64,000 nt of DNA from Microbulbifer flavimaris (GTDB lineage: Bacteria > Pseudomonadota > Gammaproteobacteria > Pseudomonadales > Cellvibrionaceae), in the NCBI RefSeq assembly GCF_001641755.2, contig NZ_LRFG02000005.1:124001-188000 (forward strand), read 5' to 3'. The translations under genes were made by a program, and so were the position numbers. This document shows positions 28,775 to 38,280 of the stretch, piece after piece. The notes under the pieces were generated by a model. That model was not told where the DNA came from, did not search any database, and saw nothing but the letters and a program-made list of their open reading frames with translations. Numbering within the stretch: position 1 is the stretch's first letter; the number at the start of each line of letters is the position of its first letter.

Positions 28775-29208
28775 CGAGCGGCCAGTAACGCCTGTGCTTT
28801 CAGAGCCTGTTACTTGGTACGCTGAGGCTTTGAAAAACCGCCCTGCCCAATACGCTCAACCGGCTTGTCAGATCACGACAACGTTGCCTTTTTGGTGTGA
28901 CATTCGTGACTTCCCGCTAATTTGTGGAAAAATTTCGATTAAAAGCCGGTGTAAGTGCCCGCCAACCTCTTGCTTGCTGGCGGCAATTCCCCGATATTCT
29001 CTTTTAAGCTGGTTAGCCCAAAAAGTGTGACCAAATTCTCCATTTGGGTCTGCTCTTGATTGATAGCCCCGTTTGGGATGGCGGCAATTGATCGGGCTGC
29101 GACTTGGGTATTTTTTAATCGGCAAATAATTCTAAGCATCCGTCAAGGTCAGGAAGACCGTCGGAGAAATTCGATTTCTCAACGCCAGGCTGGCGAGCAG
29201 AGGCATTC
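28775..29208. other. Non-coding spacer between the DUF1631 paralogues
   Basis: This stretch is distinctly A+T-richer than its flanks. I see no gene or strong terminator. Its length suggests that the second paralogue has its own promoter and is not simply co-transcribed. Confidence 0.4.
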
Positions 29209-31968
29209 ATGGATACCAATGACTTCCCGCGCGTGGTCGCTTTTTCCGGAAAAAATGTCAGTGATTCCGGAGGGTCGCGCAGCTCCACTCTTTCCAGCAA
29301 AGTGACCAGTGTTCGCGATACCGCGAGCAGCTGGCTGTTTGCACGGGTGAAGGAAATCTTCACTGCCGTTGACGACACACTGTTTGCGACTGCCGAGAAA
29401 GTCATTTCGCAGGAGGAGCAGGACGGGCTTTTCCAGGCGCTGCGCACTCTGCGACTTGAGCGCAATCGAGTGACGGATCGATTCATCAGTGCCGTTTCCG
29501 AGGCGTTCGAAGAGCTGAATGGGCGGAACGGAAAGGACCGCAGTCGCAACAACCCTACAGGGGCGGAGTCCGGTAGCTCCGATGCCAGTCTTTCGCTGGT
29601 GCAGAACGATGATCTCGAGCAGCAGGTGGCGATCAAGACCATTATCGCTGCGGTAAAGCGCGACCATGCCAGCCCCATTGCGGAGCTGACGCTGCGCCTT
29701 GATACCCTGCTGCCCAACAAGGTTTACGACGAGAACATGCCGCTGTCACCGGTGGTGATTTGCGATGCATTTGTGCAGGCGCTGGCGCCGCTCGATATCC
29801 ATCTGCGCGCGCGCCTCACGGTGCTGAAGAAATTTGAACAGTTGCTGGGCCTGAAGCTTGGAACGCTGTACCAGAACTGTAACGACCTGTTGATCCAGAA
29901 GGGCGTGTTGCCCGGACTGAAGGACCCCCTGCTGCATCGTCAGTCAAAGAACACGCGACCTTCCTCCTCTTCTCCTTCCACCCCTGAAGGGGCCCCGACT
30001 GCCGCTCAGCCCCAGCCGGGAGAGCAGGGCGGCACTCAGGGTGATTACAGTTCCTGGCAGGGTGGGGTGCCCGGTGGTGGTATGCCTGCTGGTGGTGTGC
30101 CCGCTGGTGGTATGCCTGGAAATGGTATCCCCGGTGCCGGAATGGCACCGGGATTCGGCTCGCCGTCGGGCGGGTCGCAGGGCATGCCTGGTGGTGCCCC
30201 GGGCGCTGTACCCGGAGCTCCGGCGCCCGCTGGTTTTTCAGGTTCGCCCGCTGGCGCAGGCATGACTGGATCACCCGCTTCCGGCATTGCGTCCCCTGCT
30301 GGCGGTTATTCGGGCCAGCAAGGTGGCGGGAGCGGAGGTTTTGGCCTGATGCCACCCTCGGCGGGTGTGGCGCCCATGGCGACGCCCGACCTGCTGCAGC
30401 ACCTGGGGGAGTTGCAGGTATCAGTGCCGCTGCAAGCGGGCCCGACCGGTCAATTGCTTGACGTCAGTGACCTGCTGCAGGAGCGTCTGGTCGAGGCCAA
30501 GCAGAAAGCCTCCCTGGAGGAGCTCGACAGCGAAGTCATTCGCATGGTCGACATGCTGTTCTCTTTCATGTTGGAAGACCGCAACCTCGCCGAGCCGATT
30601 AAAGTCCAGTTGATTCGACTGCAGCTGCCACTGCTGAAACTCGCCGTGGCTGACAAGGCCTTTTTCAGCAAGGGCGGCCATCCGGCGCGGAAACTCTTCA
30701 ATGCCCTGGCGGACGCCGCTATCGGTTGGCAGCCGGGGGATAACTTCCGCGAGGAACCTTTCTACCGCGAGATCTCCTCCATCGTTGAGCGCGTGCTGGA
30801 AGACTTCGACCGGGACGAGGATATTTTTGTCCAGCTGCTGGACAACTTCGAAGCCTATGTCGACCGGGAGCGCCGCCGCGCCCAGGTGATGGAGCGCCGC
30901 ACGGTGGAAGAGGCCCAGGGCAGCGCCCGGGTCGAGGCAGCCAAGGCTCGCGTGGCTGCGGTGTTTGATGCACTCACTGCCGAGCGCCGTTTGCCCAAGG
31001 TGGTGCACGTCTGGCTGAACCGGGTCTGGAACAGTGTGCTGTTCCGCACCTGCCTGAAAGACGGTACCGACAGTGACAACTGGCGTCGCAATGTTCTCAC
31101 TGCACGGGATCTGGTGTGGAGCGTCGTGGCTCCGATGCCTGAGAGCAGCTTCAAGATGCAGCAGTTGCTGCCGGGGCTGCGCAAGCGCCTGGACGAGGGC
31201 GCCCGTTCCCTGTCCCTGAATGCAGGTGACCGGCAGCGCCTGATGCAGGCCCTCGACCACCTCCATCGTGAGCGCCAGGCGCTCGCCGACCGCGTGGAGT
31301 CCGAGCGTGAACGGCGCACCCGCGAGCGACTGGTGCAGGAGCTGCGCCGCGAAGCGGACAGCATTATGCGCATCCCGCCGGTGACACCGGAGGCCGAGGC
31401 CAGCGCCGAGCAGGCCCCGTCTGAGCCCGAAACCGCCGCTCCGTTTGCGCAGGAGGCGACAGCCTTACCCGCAGAGGATGAGGTGGGCGTGGACGTGCAG
31501 GAGTTGCTGGATGGCGACGCGAACCTGCCGCCCATGAAGGAGCTCGAGGAGGTGGTGCAGGAAGCGCCGCAGCGCAAGGCGAAAGCGCTCAAGCCGCTGG
31601 CGGATTCCGATGAGCACTGGCAGCAGACCTATCACCTCAAGGACAGCTGGTTCATGCTGCACCAGCCGGAGAAGGCACCAGTGCGCTGCCGCCTGGCGGC
31701 GATTATCCGGGATCTGGACCAGTTCATGTTCGTGAACAGGACCGGCGCCCGGGTGGCGGTATACACCCGCCTGGAGCTGGCCCACGCCCTGCGTGAGGAG
31801 CAGATGAAACCCCTGGAGCAGGGGCCGCTGTTCGAGCGCGCTCTGCAACACGTGGTCGGCAGTATTGGCGAGAGCAAGATCCCGGTCACCGTGGGTGGCG
31901 AGCAGGGGATGGAAACTGAAGACGCGAACCAGGCATCCGCTGACACCGCGGCCACCGAGGAGGGCTGA
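29209..31968 (+). CDS. DUF1631 family protein, downstream paralogue
   Basis: 919 residues. It is colinear with the preceding gene and shares many blocks with it, for example RARLTVLKKFEQ, EDRNLAEPIK, FSKGGHPARKL and the C-terminal CRLAAIIRDLDQFMFVNR. It differs by a longer Gly/Pro/Met-rich central linker (about residues 260-375) and a different acidic linker near residue 730. The C-terminal half again ends in a PilZ-like fold, so cyclic-di-GMP binding is possible, but I do not see a canonical RxxxR-D/NxSxxG motif. Tandem duplication then divergence is the simplest history. The function is unknown. Confidence 0.85.
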   Translation: MDTNDFPRVVAFSGKNVSDSGGSRSSTLSSKVTSVRDTASSWLFARVKEIFTAVDDTLFATAEKVISQEEQDGLFQALRTLRLERNRVTDRFISAVSEAFEELNGRNGKDRSRNNPTGAESGSSDASLSLVQNDDLEQQVAIKTIIAAVKRDHASPIAELTLRLDTLLPNKVYDENMPLSPVVICDAFVQALAPLDIHLRARLTVLKKFEQLLGLKLGTLYQNCNDLLIQKGVLPGLKDPLLHRQSKNTRPSSSSPSTPEGAPTAAQPQPGEQGGTQGDYSSWQGGVPGGGMPAGGVPAGGMPGNGIPGAGMAPGFGSPSGGSQGMPGGAPGAVPGAPAPAGFSGSPAGAGMTGSPASGIASPAGGYSGQQGGGSGGFGLMPPSAGVAPMATPDLLQHLGELQVSVPLQAGPTGQLLDVSDLLQERLVEAKQKASLEELDSEVIRMVDMLFSFMLEDRNLAEPIKVQLIRLQLPLLKLAVADKAFFSKGGHPARKLFNALADAAIGWQPGDNFREEPFYREISSIVERVLEDFDRDEDIFVQLLDNFEAYVDRERRRAQVMERRTVEEAQGSARVEAAKARVAAVFDALTAERRLPKVVHVWLNRVWNSVLFRTCLKDGTDSDNWRRNVLTARDLVWSVVAPMPESSFKMQQLLPGLRKRLDEGARSLSLNAGDRQRLMQALDHLHRERQALADRVESERERRTRERLVQELRREADSIMRIPPVTPEAEASAEQAPSEPETAAPFAQEATALPAEDEVGVDVQELLDGDANLPPMKELEEVVQEAPQRKAKALKPLADSDEHWQQTYHLKDSWFMLHQPEKAPVRCRLAAIIRDLDQFMFVNRTGARVAVYTRLELAHALREEQMKPLEQGPLFERALQHVVGSIGESKIPVTVGGEQGMETEDANQASADTAATEEG
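30074..30135 (+). repeat. 15-bp coding repeats (GGMPA/GGVPA linker)
   Basis: Four to five copies of a 15-base unit of the type GGTGGTATGCCYGCT encode Gly-Gly-Met/Val-Pro-Ala pentapeptides in the linker of the second DUF1631 protein. Identity is high between the first three copies. Confidence 0.8.
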
Positions 31969-32061
31969 AGCCCTCCGGTTGGCGACGGGGCACCCCCTCC
32001 ATACAATGGCCTTTTGTCAGCGCCCCATCCGGGCGCCCCTGCAGAGGCCATACCTGTACCT

Positions 32062-32625
32062 ATGCAATACCATGTGGAAGATGGCTGGCTGAGTGGCGCG
32101 CGTCGCGTGCCCAGCCCGCACTGCAACGAGCGGCCGCAGGAGGCCGAAATCGATCTGCTGGTCATTCACAGCATCAGCCTGCCGCCCGGGCAGTATGGCG
32201 GCAACTACATCGATGATTTCTTCCAGGGGCATCTCGATACCAGTGCTCATCCCTATTTCGAGGAGATCGGTGGCATGGAGGTCTCGGCACACCTGCTGAT
32301 CGATCGCGAGGGCAGGGTGACCCAGTACGTGCCATTCGATCGCCGCGCCTGGCACGCCGGGCAGTCGGAGTTCTGCGGCCGCTGCGGCTGTAACGACTTC
32401 TCCATCGGCATCGAGCTGGAGGGCATCGATACCGACACTTATACCGATGCCCAGTATCGCGCCCTCGCCGAAGTCACGGCGGCGATCATGGATGCCTACC
32501 CCGGTATCGGTTCCGAGACCATCACCGGTCACTCCGACATTGCCCCCGGGCGCAAGCTGGACCCCGGTCCCGGCTTCGACTGGCCGCGCTATCACCGCGA
32601 GCTGGAACAGGTTCGGCTGGCCTGA
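32062..32625 (+). CDS. ampD: 1,6-anhydro-N-acetylmuramyl-L-alanine amidase
   Basis: 187 residues, near E. coli AmpD (183). AmpD cleaves the peptide from anhydromuropeptides in the cytoplasm during peptidoglycan recycling and so lowers the AmpR/AmpC inducer. Zinc ligands are seen as His in LLVIHSISLPPG and His/Asp in TGHSDIAPGRKLDPGPG. NDFSIGIELEG is also conserved. I take ATG 32062. An upstream TTG (32014) is unlikely. ampE follows after 85 bases. Confidence 0.95.
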   Translation: MQYHVEDGWLSGARRVPSPHCNERPQEAEIDLLVIHSISLPPGQYGGNYIDDFFQGHLDTSAHPYFEEIGGMEVSAHLLIDREGRVTQYVPFDRRAWHAGQSEFCGRCGCNDFSIGIELEGIDTDTYTDAQYRALAEVTAAIMDAYPGIGSETITGHSDIAPGRKLDPGPGFDWPRYHRELEQVRLA

Positions 32626-32710
32626 TTTCCCGCGAGCCCGTGCGGTGAGGGTTTTTCCGCCGCCCCGGTAGCGGTATTCTGTCCCCTGTCTTTCCCGATC
32701 GAGAATAATT

Positions 32711-33583
32711 ATGGCCCTGCTCATTGTGTTGATCGCCCTGGCGCTGGTGCAGCTCTGGGGCTCCGGTGCGCCAGTGCACCGGGATGGCTGGTTCCGCTTC
32801 TGGCGCCACCGCCTGGCGGGATTCTCGGCTCTGCAGCAAAACCCGGGCCTGATGCTGGTGGCGGCCATTCTGCCACCGGCACTGCTGGGTGCTGTGATCA
32901 TGGTGCTTGCTGAAGCCCTGTTGGGGTGGCTGGGTATCCTGTTCGCGGGGGTGCCGCTGCTCCTCTACTGCCTTGGCCGGGGTAACTTCAACGAGATGGT
33001 CTCCAATTACCTGCGCTACTGGTACCAGGGTGACCTGGCGGCAGCCCGGACGGCGGCCGCGCCACTACTGCCCCCGCAAGAGGAGGAGGGGGCCTCGCCG
33101 CAAGAGCTGCACGAGCAGGTATTTCGCGGTGCTGCCTACTGTGCCTTCGAGCGCCTGTTTGCAGTGCTGTTCTGGTTCATTCTGCTGGGGATTCCCGGAG
33201 CGCTGCTGTTCCGCCTGAGTGCGCTCTATGCAGAAGAAGAGGGGCGTGACAACGATATGGCCGCCCGCTGGCTCTGGCTGCTCGAATGGCTGCCCGTGCG
33301 GCTGATGGGGTTCAGCTTTGCCATTGTCGGCAACTTTGCCGGCTGTTACCGGGCCTGGCGCCAGTGTCTCACCTGTCGTGAGCGCCGCACGGACGAGATC
33401 CTGGAGGCGTATCTGGAAGGTGCTCTCGGCGGCATTGATGCCAGCGAGTGTAGTGCCGGCTTCGAGGTGGCAGAGGGCCAGCGCGCCTGTGGTGCCCAGC
33501 TCGAGGGACTGCAGGCCCTGCTGTCCCGTTCCCTGTTGCTGTGGATCACGCTAATGGCACTGGTGGTGCTGTTTGGCTACTAG
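32711..33583 (+). CDS. ampE: Inner-membrane protein AmpE
   Basis: 290 residues, near the usual AmpE length, with helices at the N-terminus, around residues 55-85, at about 140-165 and 195-215, and a final helix at the C-terminus. Motifs FRFWRHRL and VFRGAAYCAFERLFAVLFWF fit AmpE. AmpE is linked to beta-lactamase regulation with AmpD, but its biochemical role is unresolved. GAGAA precedes the ATG. Confidence 0.9.
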   Translation: MALLIVLIALALVQLWGSGAPVHRDGWFRFWRHRLAGFSALQQNPGLMLVAAILPPALLGAVIMVLAEALLGWLGILFAGVPLLLYCLGRGNFNEMVSNYLRYWYQGDLAAARTAAAPLLPPQEEEGASPQELHEQVFRGAAYCAFERLFAVLFWFILLGIPGALLFRLSALYAEEEGRDNDMAARWLWLLEWLPVRLMGFSFAIVGNFAGCYRAWRQCLTCRERRTDEILEAYLEGALGGIDASECSAGFEVAEGQRACGAQLEGLQALLSRSLLLWITLMALVVLFGY

Positions 33584-33761
33584 CCCCCGGTCTGGCACCG
33601 CTTCCCACAGTGAACTGGTGCCTACTTTGGAACATTGTTCCAGTTGCAAGGTTGACTTGGTGCCGGGGCGGCCAGATATTGCCCCGTGAAGGGCCGTTTG
33701 TCCGGCACAGCCGGAAAGCCCTGCAAGAAAGCGCTATAAAAACAGAAAGGCGGAAAGATTC

Positions 33762-35192
33762 ATGGATGCACCAACTCTGGAGCCAAAGATGGCCACTGAG
33801 CACGATTCCAGCTCCGGCACTCCTCTCAATGCGCCGGCACTGGTGGCTGGCCTGCGTACTTATTTCCGCAGCGGTACCACGGCTGAACTGAACTGGCGGC
33901 GCCAGCAGCTGGCGCAGTTGCGCAAGATGGTGACGGAGAATGAGAAGCGGTTTCTCGATGCCCTGAAGAGCGACCTGAACAAGGCGCCGCAGGAAGGGTT
34001 CATGACCGAGATCTCTGCAGTGGTGGGAGATATCGATCACGCGCTGAAGCACCTGAAGCGCTGGGCGCGCCCGAGGCGGGTAGCCACCCCCCTGGTAGCC
34101 CAGCCGGGCAAGAGCTACATCCTGCCCGAGCCGCTGGGTGTGGTGCTGATCATCGGCGCCTGGAACTATCCCCTGCAGCTGACCCTGGCGCCGCTGGTGC
34201 CGGCCATCGCCGCCGGCAACTGTGCCGTGGTGAAACCCTCCGAGCTATCGCCCGCCACCTCTGCGTTGATCGCCGAGCTGCTGCCCCGTTATCTCGACAG
34301 TGACGCTTTCGCCTGTGTGGAGGGTGCGGTCGAGGAAACCTCCGCTCTGCTGGAGCAGCGCTGGGACCATATCCTGTACACCGGCGGTGGTCGGGTTGGC
34401 CGAATCGTGATGTCGGCAGCCGCCAGGCACCTGACCCCGGTTACCCTGGAGCTCGGCGGCAAGAGCCCCTGTATCGTGGCGGATGATGCGGACATCGACG
34501 TCACCGCCCGGCGCATTGCCTGGGGCAAGTTCACCAACGCCGGGCAGACCTGTATCGCCCCGGACTACCTGCTCTGCACCCGGGCGACAGCCGAGCTGCT
34601 GCTGCCGGCCATTGAGAAAAGCGTGCGCGAAATGTTCGGTGACGATCCCCGCGAGTCCTCCGATTACGGGCGTATCGTCAATGAGCGCCACGCAGAACGG
34701 CTGGCGGCCTATATCAAGGACGGCGATGTGTCCCTGGGTGGTGAGACCGATCCGCAAAATCGCTACGTCGCGCCGACAATCCTCCGCAACGCGGGCCTCG
34801 AGACGCCGGTAATGCAGGAGGAGATCTTCGGTCCTATCCTGCCGGTCGTGGAACTGGAGGACTTCAGCCGCGTGGAGGAGTTCGTCAATGAGCGGGAAAA
34901 GCCACTGGCGCTGTATGTATTTACCCAGGATCAGGGCACGGCGGATCGCATTTTGCGTCGCTGTAGTTCCGGCAACGCCTGCATCAATGACTGCATGATG
35001 TTTATGGCTGCCCACGACCTGCCGTTCGGCGGGGTTGGTCCCAGCGGTATGGGCGCCTACCACGGTGAGCATGGTTTCAAGACATTCAGCCACTACAAGG
35101 CCGTCATGAAGCGCAAGAACATTCTCGACCTGAGCGTGCGTTACGCACCTTTCAGCGCAGTCAAATTCAAACTGCTGCGCTGGCTGCGCTAA
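33762..35192 (+). CDS. Aldehyde dehydrogenase, class-3 / coniferyl-aldehyde-dehydrogenase-like
   Basis: 476 residues. NAD(P)-dependent oxidation of an aldehyde to an acid. LGVVLIIGAWNYPLQLTL and VVKPSELSP form the cofactor site, LELGGKSP carries the general-base Glu, and FTNAGQTCIAPDY carries the nucleophilic Cys. The late FGPILPVV and PFGGVGPSGMGAYHG are typical of ALDH3-type enzymes that act on fatty or aromatic aldehydes. The true substrate is not evident. The gene stands alone, 178 bases after ampE. Confidence 0.92.
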   Translation: MDAPTLEPKMATEHDSSSGTPLNAPALVAGLRTYFRSGTTAELNWRRQQLAQLRKMVTENEKRFLDALKSDLNKAPQEGFMTEISAVVGDIDHALKHLKRWARPRRVATPLVAQPGKSYILPEPLGVVLIIGAWNYPLQLTLAPLVPAIAAGNCAVVKPSELSPATSALIAELLPRYLDSDAFACVEGAVEETSALLEQRWDHILYTGGGRVGRIVMSAAARHLTPVTLELGGKSPCIVADDADIDVTARRIAWGKFTNAGQTCIAPDYLLCTRATAELLLPAIEKSVREMFGDDPRESSDYGRIVNERHAERLAAYIKDGDVSLGGETDPQNRYVAPTILRNAGLETPVMQEEIFGPILPVVELEDFSRVEEFVNEREKPLALYVFTQDQGTADRILRRCSSGNACINDCMMFMAAHDLPFGGVGPSGMGAYHGEHGFKTFSHYKAVMKRKNILDLSVRYAPFSAVKFKLLRWLR

Positions 35193-35270
35193 GACCATTC
35201 CAGCCATCCGCGACGCCCGGTCTCACGGAGACCGGGCTGGAGAATTGTTTGACAAGGTTTGTCCCGCCTC

Positions 35271-36263
35271 ATGCCCATTGAACCGCACGAGCTGCCCACC
35301 AGTGCCGATGTGTTTACCGCAGCACAGACCATAGCCGGGCAGGTCCATACCACTCCGCTGTTAAAAAGCCGCCAGCTGGATTCGCTGACCGGCGCCGATC
35401 TCCACTTCAAGTGCGAGCACCTGCAGAAAGTGGGCGCTTTCAAGGCCCGCGGCGCCTGTAATGCCATGGCGCGACTGCCCGAGGGTACCCATCTGGTGGC
35501 GACACACTCGTCTGGCAACCACGGCGCCGCACTGGCCTGGGCGGCTGCGCAGGCCGGACTGGAATGCCGGGTGGTAATGCCGGAGACCGCGCCACTGGCG
35601 AAGCGCGTTGCGGTGGCCAGTTACGGAGCGGAGATCGTCCTCTGCGGCCCGACCCTTGCCGACCGTGAGGGGGCGCTGGCCAAGCTGGTGGCCGAGACTG
35701 GCGCGCATGTAGTGCCGCCATTCGATGACCGGCGCATCATTGCCGGGCAGGGCACGGTGGCGCTGGAGATCATGCAGCAGTCCGGTGAGGCCGGCTTCAC
35801 GCCCGATATTGTCATCGCGCCGGTAGGCGGCGGCGGGCTGTTGGCCGGGGTTGGTCTCGCCATGGCGGCGCTCGATCCGGGTGTGATTGTCCTCGGGGCT
35901 GAGCCTGCCGGCGCCGACGATGCCCAGCGCTCTCTGCGCAGCGGACAGCTGGTGACCAGCCAGCAGCCGGACACCGTAGCCGACGGCCTGCGTACCACGC
36001 TGGGCCAGCGTAACTTCGCCGTGATCCGGGAGACGGTTCGCGATATCGTTACCGTTTCGGAGGCGGGTATTGTCGAGGCGATGGAATTGCTCTGGACGCG
36101 GACCAAACAGCTGGTGGAGCCCTCGGCTGCGGTGGGGCTGGCAGCCATCCTGGAGCACGGGGCACGCTTCCGTAACAAACAGGTCGCCGTAGTGCTGACT
36201 GGCGGCAATATGGATCTGGACAAGGCCTGCGGCCTGTTCAACAGCAGGGAGAAGAGCACATGA
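35271..36263 (+). CDS. Fold-type II PLP enzyme (threonine/serine dehydratase or racemase-like)
   Basis: About 330 residues. The PLP lysine lies in VGAFKARGACNAM, the phosphate-side loop is SSGNHGAALAW and the Gly-rich cofactor motif is GGGGLLAG. This pattern is typical of short threonine/serine dehydratases and serine racemases without a regulatory ACT domain, and the length agrees. ATG 35271 is preferred over a TTG at 35259. The stop overlaps the next gene by 4 bases, so the two are probably translationally coupled. Confidence 0.9.
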   Translation: MPIEPHELPTSADVFTAAQTIAGQVHTTPLLKSRQLDSLTGADLHFKCEHLQKVGAFKARGACNAMARLPEGTHLVATHSSGNHGAALAWAAAQAGLECRVVMPETAPLAKRVAVASYGAEIVLCGPTLADREGALAKLVAETGAHVVPPFDDRRIIAGQGTVALEIMQQSGEAGFTPDIVIAPVGGGGLLAGVGLAMAALDPGVIVLGAEPAGADDAQRSLRSGQLVTSQQPDTVADGLRTTLGQRNFAVIRETVRDIVTVSEAGIVEAMELLWTRTKQLVEPSAAVGLAAILEHGARFRNKQVAVVLTGGNMDLDKACGLFNSREKST

Positions 36264-36850
36264 ACCCAATCGGACGCCCGCGCCGGGCGCGAACTCTGGT
36301 GACCGGGTGGGCTGCTAAACTGGTGGCTGCCATCACACTAACGGTGACCGCCTCCATGTCCGCCGCACAAGAATTCACGCTCAAATCTGATACCCTCAAG
36401 CCGGGGGAGCGGATGCCCATGGAGCATGTCTACAGCGGCTGTGGCGGCGAGAATGTTTCCCCGGCCCTGAGCTGGAGCGGTGCGCCGGAGGGCACCAAGA
36501 GTTTTGCCCTGATGGTCTATGACCCCGATGCGCCTACCGGCAGTGGCTGGTGGCACTGGGTGTTGTTCAATATCCCCGCCGATCGGGACAGCCTGCCGGC
36601 GGGCGCCGGCGAGCCGAAAAACGGCCTGATTCCGGAAGCGATCCAGGCGCGCAATGATTACGGGGCGCCGGGTTATGGTGGCGCCTGTCCACCGAAAGGA
36701 CACGGTGATCACCGCTACCAGTTCCGTCTCGTCGCCCTAGATGTCGAGGAGCTGCCGCTCGATGACACCGCCACGCCGGCCAAGGTGGGCTTCAACGTCA
36801 ATGCCCACAAGCTGGCGGAAGCCGAGCTGGAGGTGCTCTGGGGCCACTGA
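36260..36850 (+). CDS. Secreted PEBP / YbhB-YbcL family protein
   Basis: 196 residues. The N-terminal basic and hydrophobic stretch ending near MSAAQ (residue 34) looks like a long signal peptide. The phosphatidylethanolamine-binding-protein fold follows: VSPALSWSGAPEGTKSFALMVYDPDAP and WWHWVLFNIPA are the ligand-pocket motifs, and YGGACPPKGHGDHRYQF is the second. Bacterial members have no firm function. It overlaps the PLP enzyme gene by ATGA. Confidence 0.9.
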   Translation: MNPIGRPRRARTLVTGWAAKLVAAITLTVTASMSAAQEFTLKSDTLKPGERMPMEHVYSGCGGENVSPALSWSGAPEGTKSFALMVYDPDAPTGSGWWHWVLFNIPADRDSLPAGAGEPKNGLIPEAIQARNDYGAPGYGGACPPKGHGDHRYQFRLVALDVEELPLDDTATPAKVGFNVNAHKLAEAELEVLWGH

Positions 36851-36920
36851 TTCGCAATAGTGCCCGAGTCAGCACCTACCGAGCCCGCCTGAAAATCAAT
36901 AAAAGGAACAGCACAGCGGC

Positions 36921-38276
36921 ATGCAGGAACAGAAAATGACCTGGGGGCAGGCGTTAAAGGTCTACCTGAAGCCCCGCGTACTGACGATGTTTTTCCTCGG
37001 CTTCTCTGCCGGGCTGCCCCTGTTGCTGGTTTTTTCCACCATGACGGCCTGGCTGAGGGATTACGGTGTCAGCCGCACGGCCATTGGCTTCTTTGCCTGG
37101 GTGGGCATTACCTTCTCCATCAAGGTGCTCTGGGCACCGGTGATCGACTACCTGCGGCTGCCGGGGGTGACCCGCTGGCTGGGTAAACGCCGGAGCTGGA
37201 TGCTGGTCTCCCAGTTCGGGGTTGCCCTTGGGCTACTGGGTATGGGCAGCCTGGATCCGACCATGGCGTTGACCCAGGTGGCCTTGCTGGCGGTTTGGGT
37301 GGCGTTCTGGTCCGCGTCGCAGGATGTGGTCATCGACGCCTACCGAATCGAGTCGGTGGATACGGAATTACAGGGCGCCATGGCAGCCAATTACGTTTTC
37401 GGCTACCGGGTGGCGCTGCTCGTGGCCGGGGCCGGGGCACTGTATATCGCCGAGTTCGCCAACTGGTCGATTTCCTATATGGCCATGGCCGGCCTGATGG
37501 GCATTGGGGTGATCACCACTTTGCTGATTGCGGAGCCGGACCACCAGAGCATTCTCGATCGGGCCGAGCACTTTCAGCACGAGTGGGTCGACCGGATGCT
37601 GGGCAGTGGCGAGCACGGCCCCCTCAAAGAGTGGTTCGTCAAAGCGGTGGCCTGTCCGTTTATCGACTTTTTCCAGCGCAACGGTCGTTTTGCGCTGGTG
37701 CTATTGCTGTTTATCGGCATTTACCGCGTGAGCGATATTGCCATGGGGGTGATGGCCAATCCCTTCTACCTGGACCTGGGCTTCAGCAAGGCGGATATCG
37801 CGAATATCGGTAAGGTGTTCGGTTTTGTCTGCACCATCCTGGGCTCCTTCCTCGGTGGGGTGCTGGTGGTGCGCTATGGCATCATGCGGCCGCTGATCCT
37901 GGGGGCCGCGATGGTGGCGGCAACCAACCTGCTGTTTGCCCAGCTGGCAACGATCGGGCCGGACATAAAATGGCTGGCCATTGTGATCAGTGCCGACAAT
38001 ATCAGTGCGGGCATCTCCAATGCGGTATTCATTGCCTACCTGTCGAGCCTTACCAACCAGGCTTATACCGCCACCCAGTACGCACTGTTCAGCTCGCTGA
38101 TGACGCTGCCAGGGAAATTCATCAGCGGTTTCTCCGGCATTGTGGTGGATGCCCAGGGGTACGCAGAGTTCTTTATTTACGTGGCGATCCTCGGCACACC
38201 TGCGGTACTGCTGGCCACTTACCTGTGGTGGCGCGACAAGCGCAAAACCGCCGGTGCGGAGCCGGCCACCGGCTGA
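36921..38276 (+). CDS. ampG: AmpG-type muropeptide permease (MFS)
   Basis: 451 residues with about 12 helices. AmpG imports anhydromuropeptides from the periplasm, supplying the substrate for AmpD. The N-terminus FFLGFSAGLPLLLVFSTMTAWLRDYGVSRTAIGFFAWVG, read in parts, is characteristic, as are KVLWAPVIDYLRLP and SASQDVVIDAYRIE. It is somewhat shorter than E. coli AmpG (491). AAGGA lies 14 bases before ATG 36921. ATG 36936 is an alternative. Its closeness to ampD-ampE makes a small recycling neighbourhood. Confidence 0.9.
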   Translation: MQEQKMTWGQALKVYLKPRVLTMFFLGFSAGLPLLLVFSTMTAWLRDYGVSRTAIGFFAWVGITFSIKVLWAPVIDYLRLPGVTRWLGKRRSWMLVSQFGVALGLLGMGSLDPTMALTQVALLAVWVAFWSASQDVVIDAYRIESVDTELQGAMAANYVFGYRVALLVAGAGALYIAEFANWSISYMAMAGLMGIGVITTLLIAEPDHQSILDRAEHFQHEWVDRMLGSGEHGPLKEWFVKAVACPFIDFFQRNGRFALVLLLFIGIYRVSDIAMGVMANPFYLDLGFSKADIANIGKVFGFVCTILGSFLGGVLVVRYGIMRPLILGAAMVAATNLLFAQLATIGPDIKWLAIVISADNISAGISNAVFIAYLSSLTNQAYTATQYALFSSLMTLPGKFISGFSGIVVDAQGYAEFFIYVAILGTPAVLLATYLWWRDKRKTAGAEPATG

Positions 38277-38280
38277 TCGC

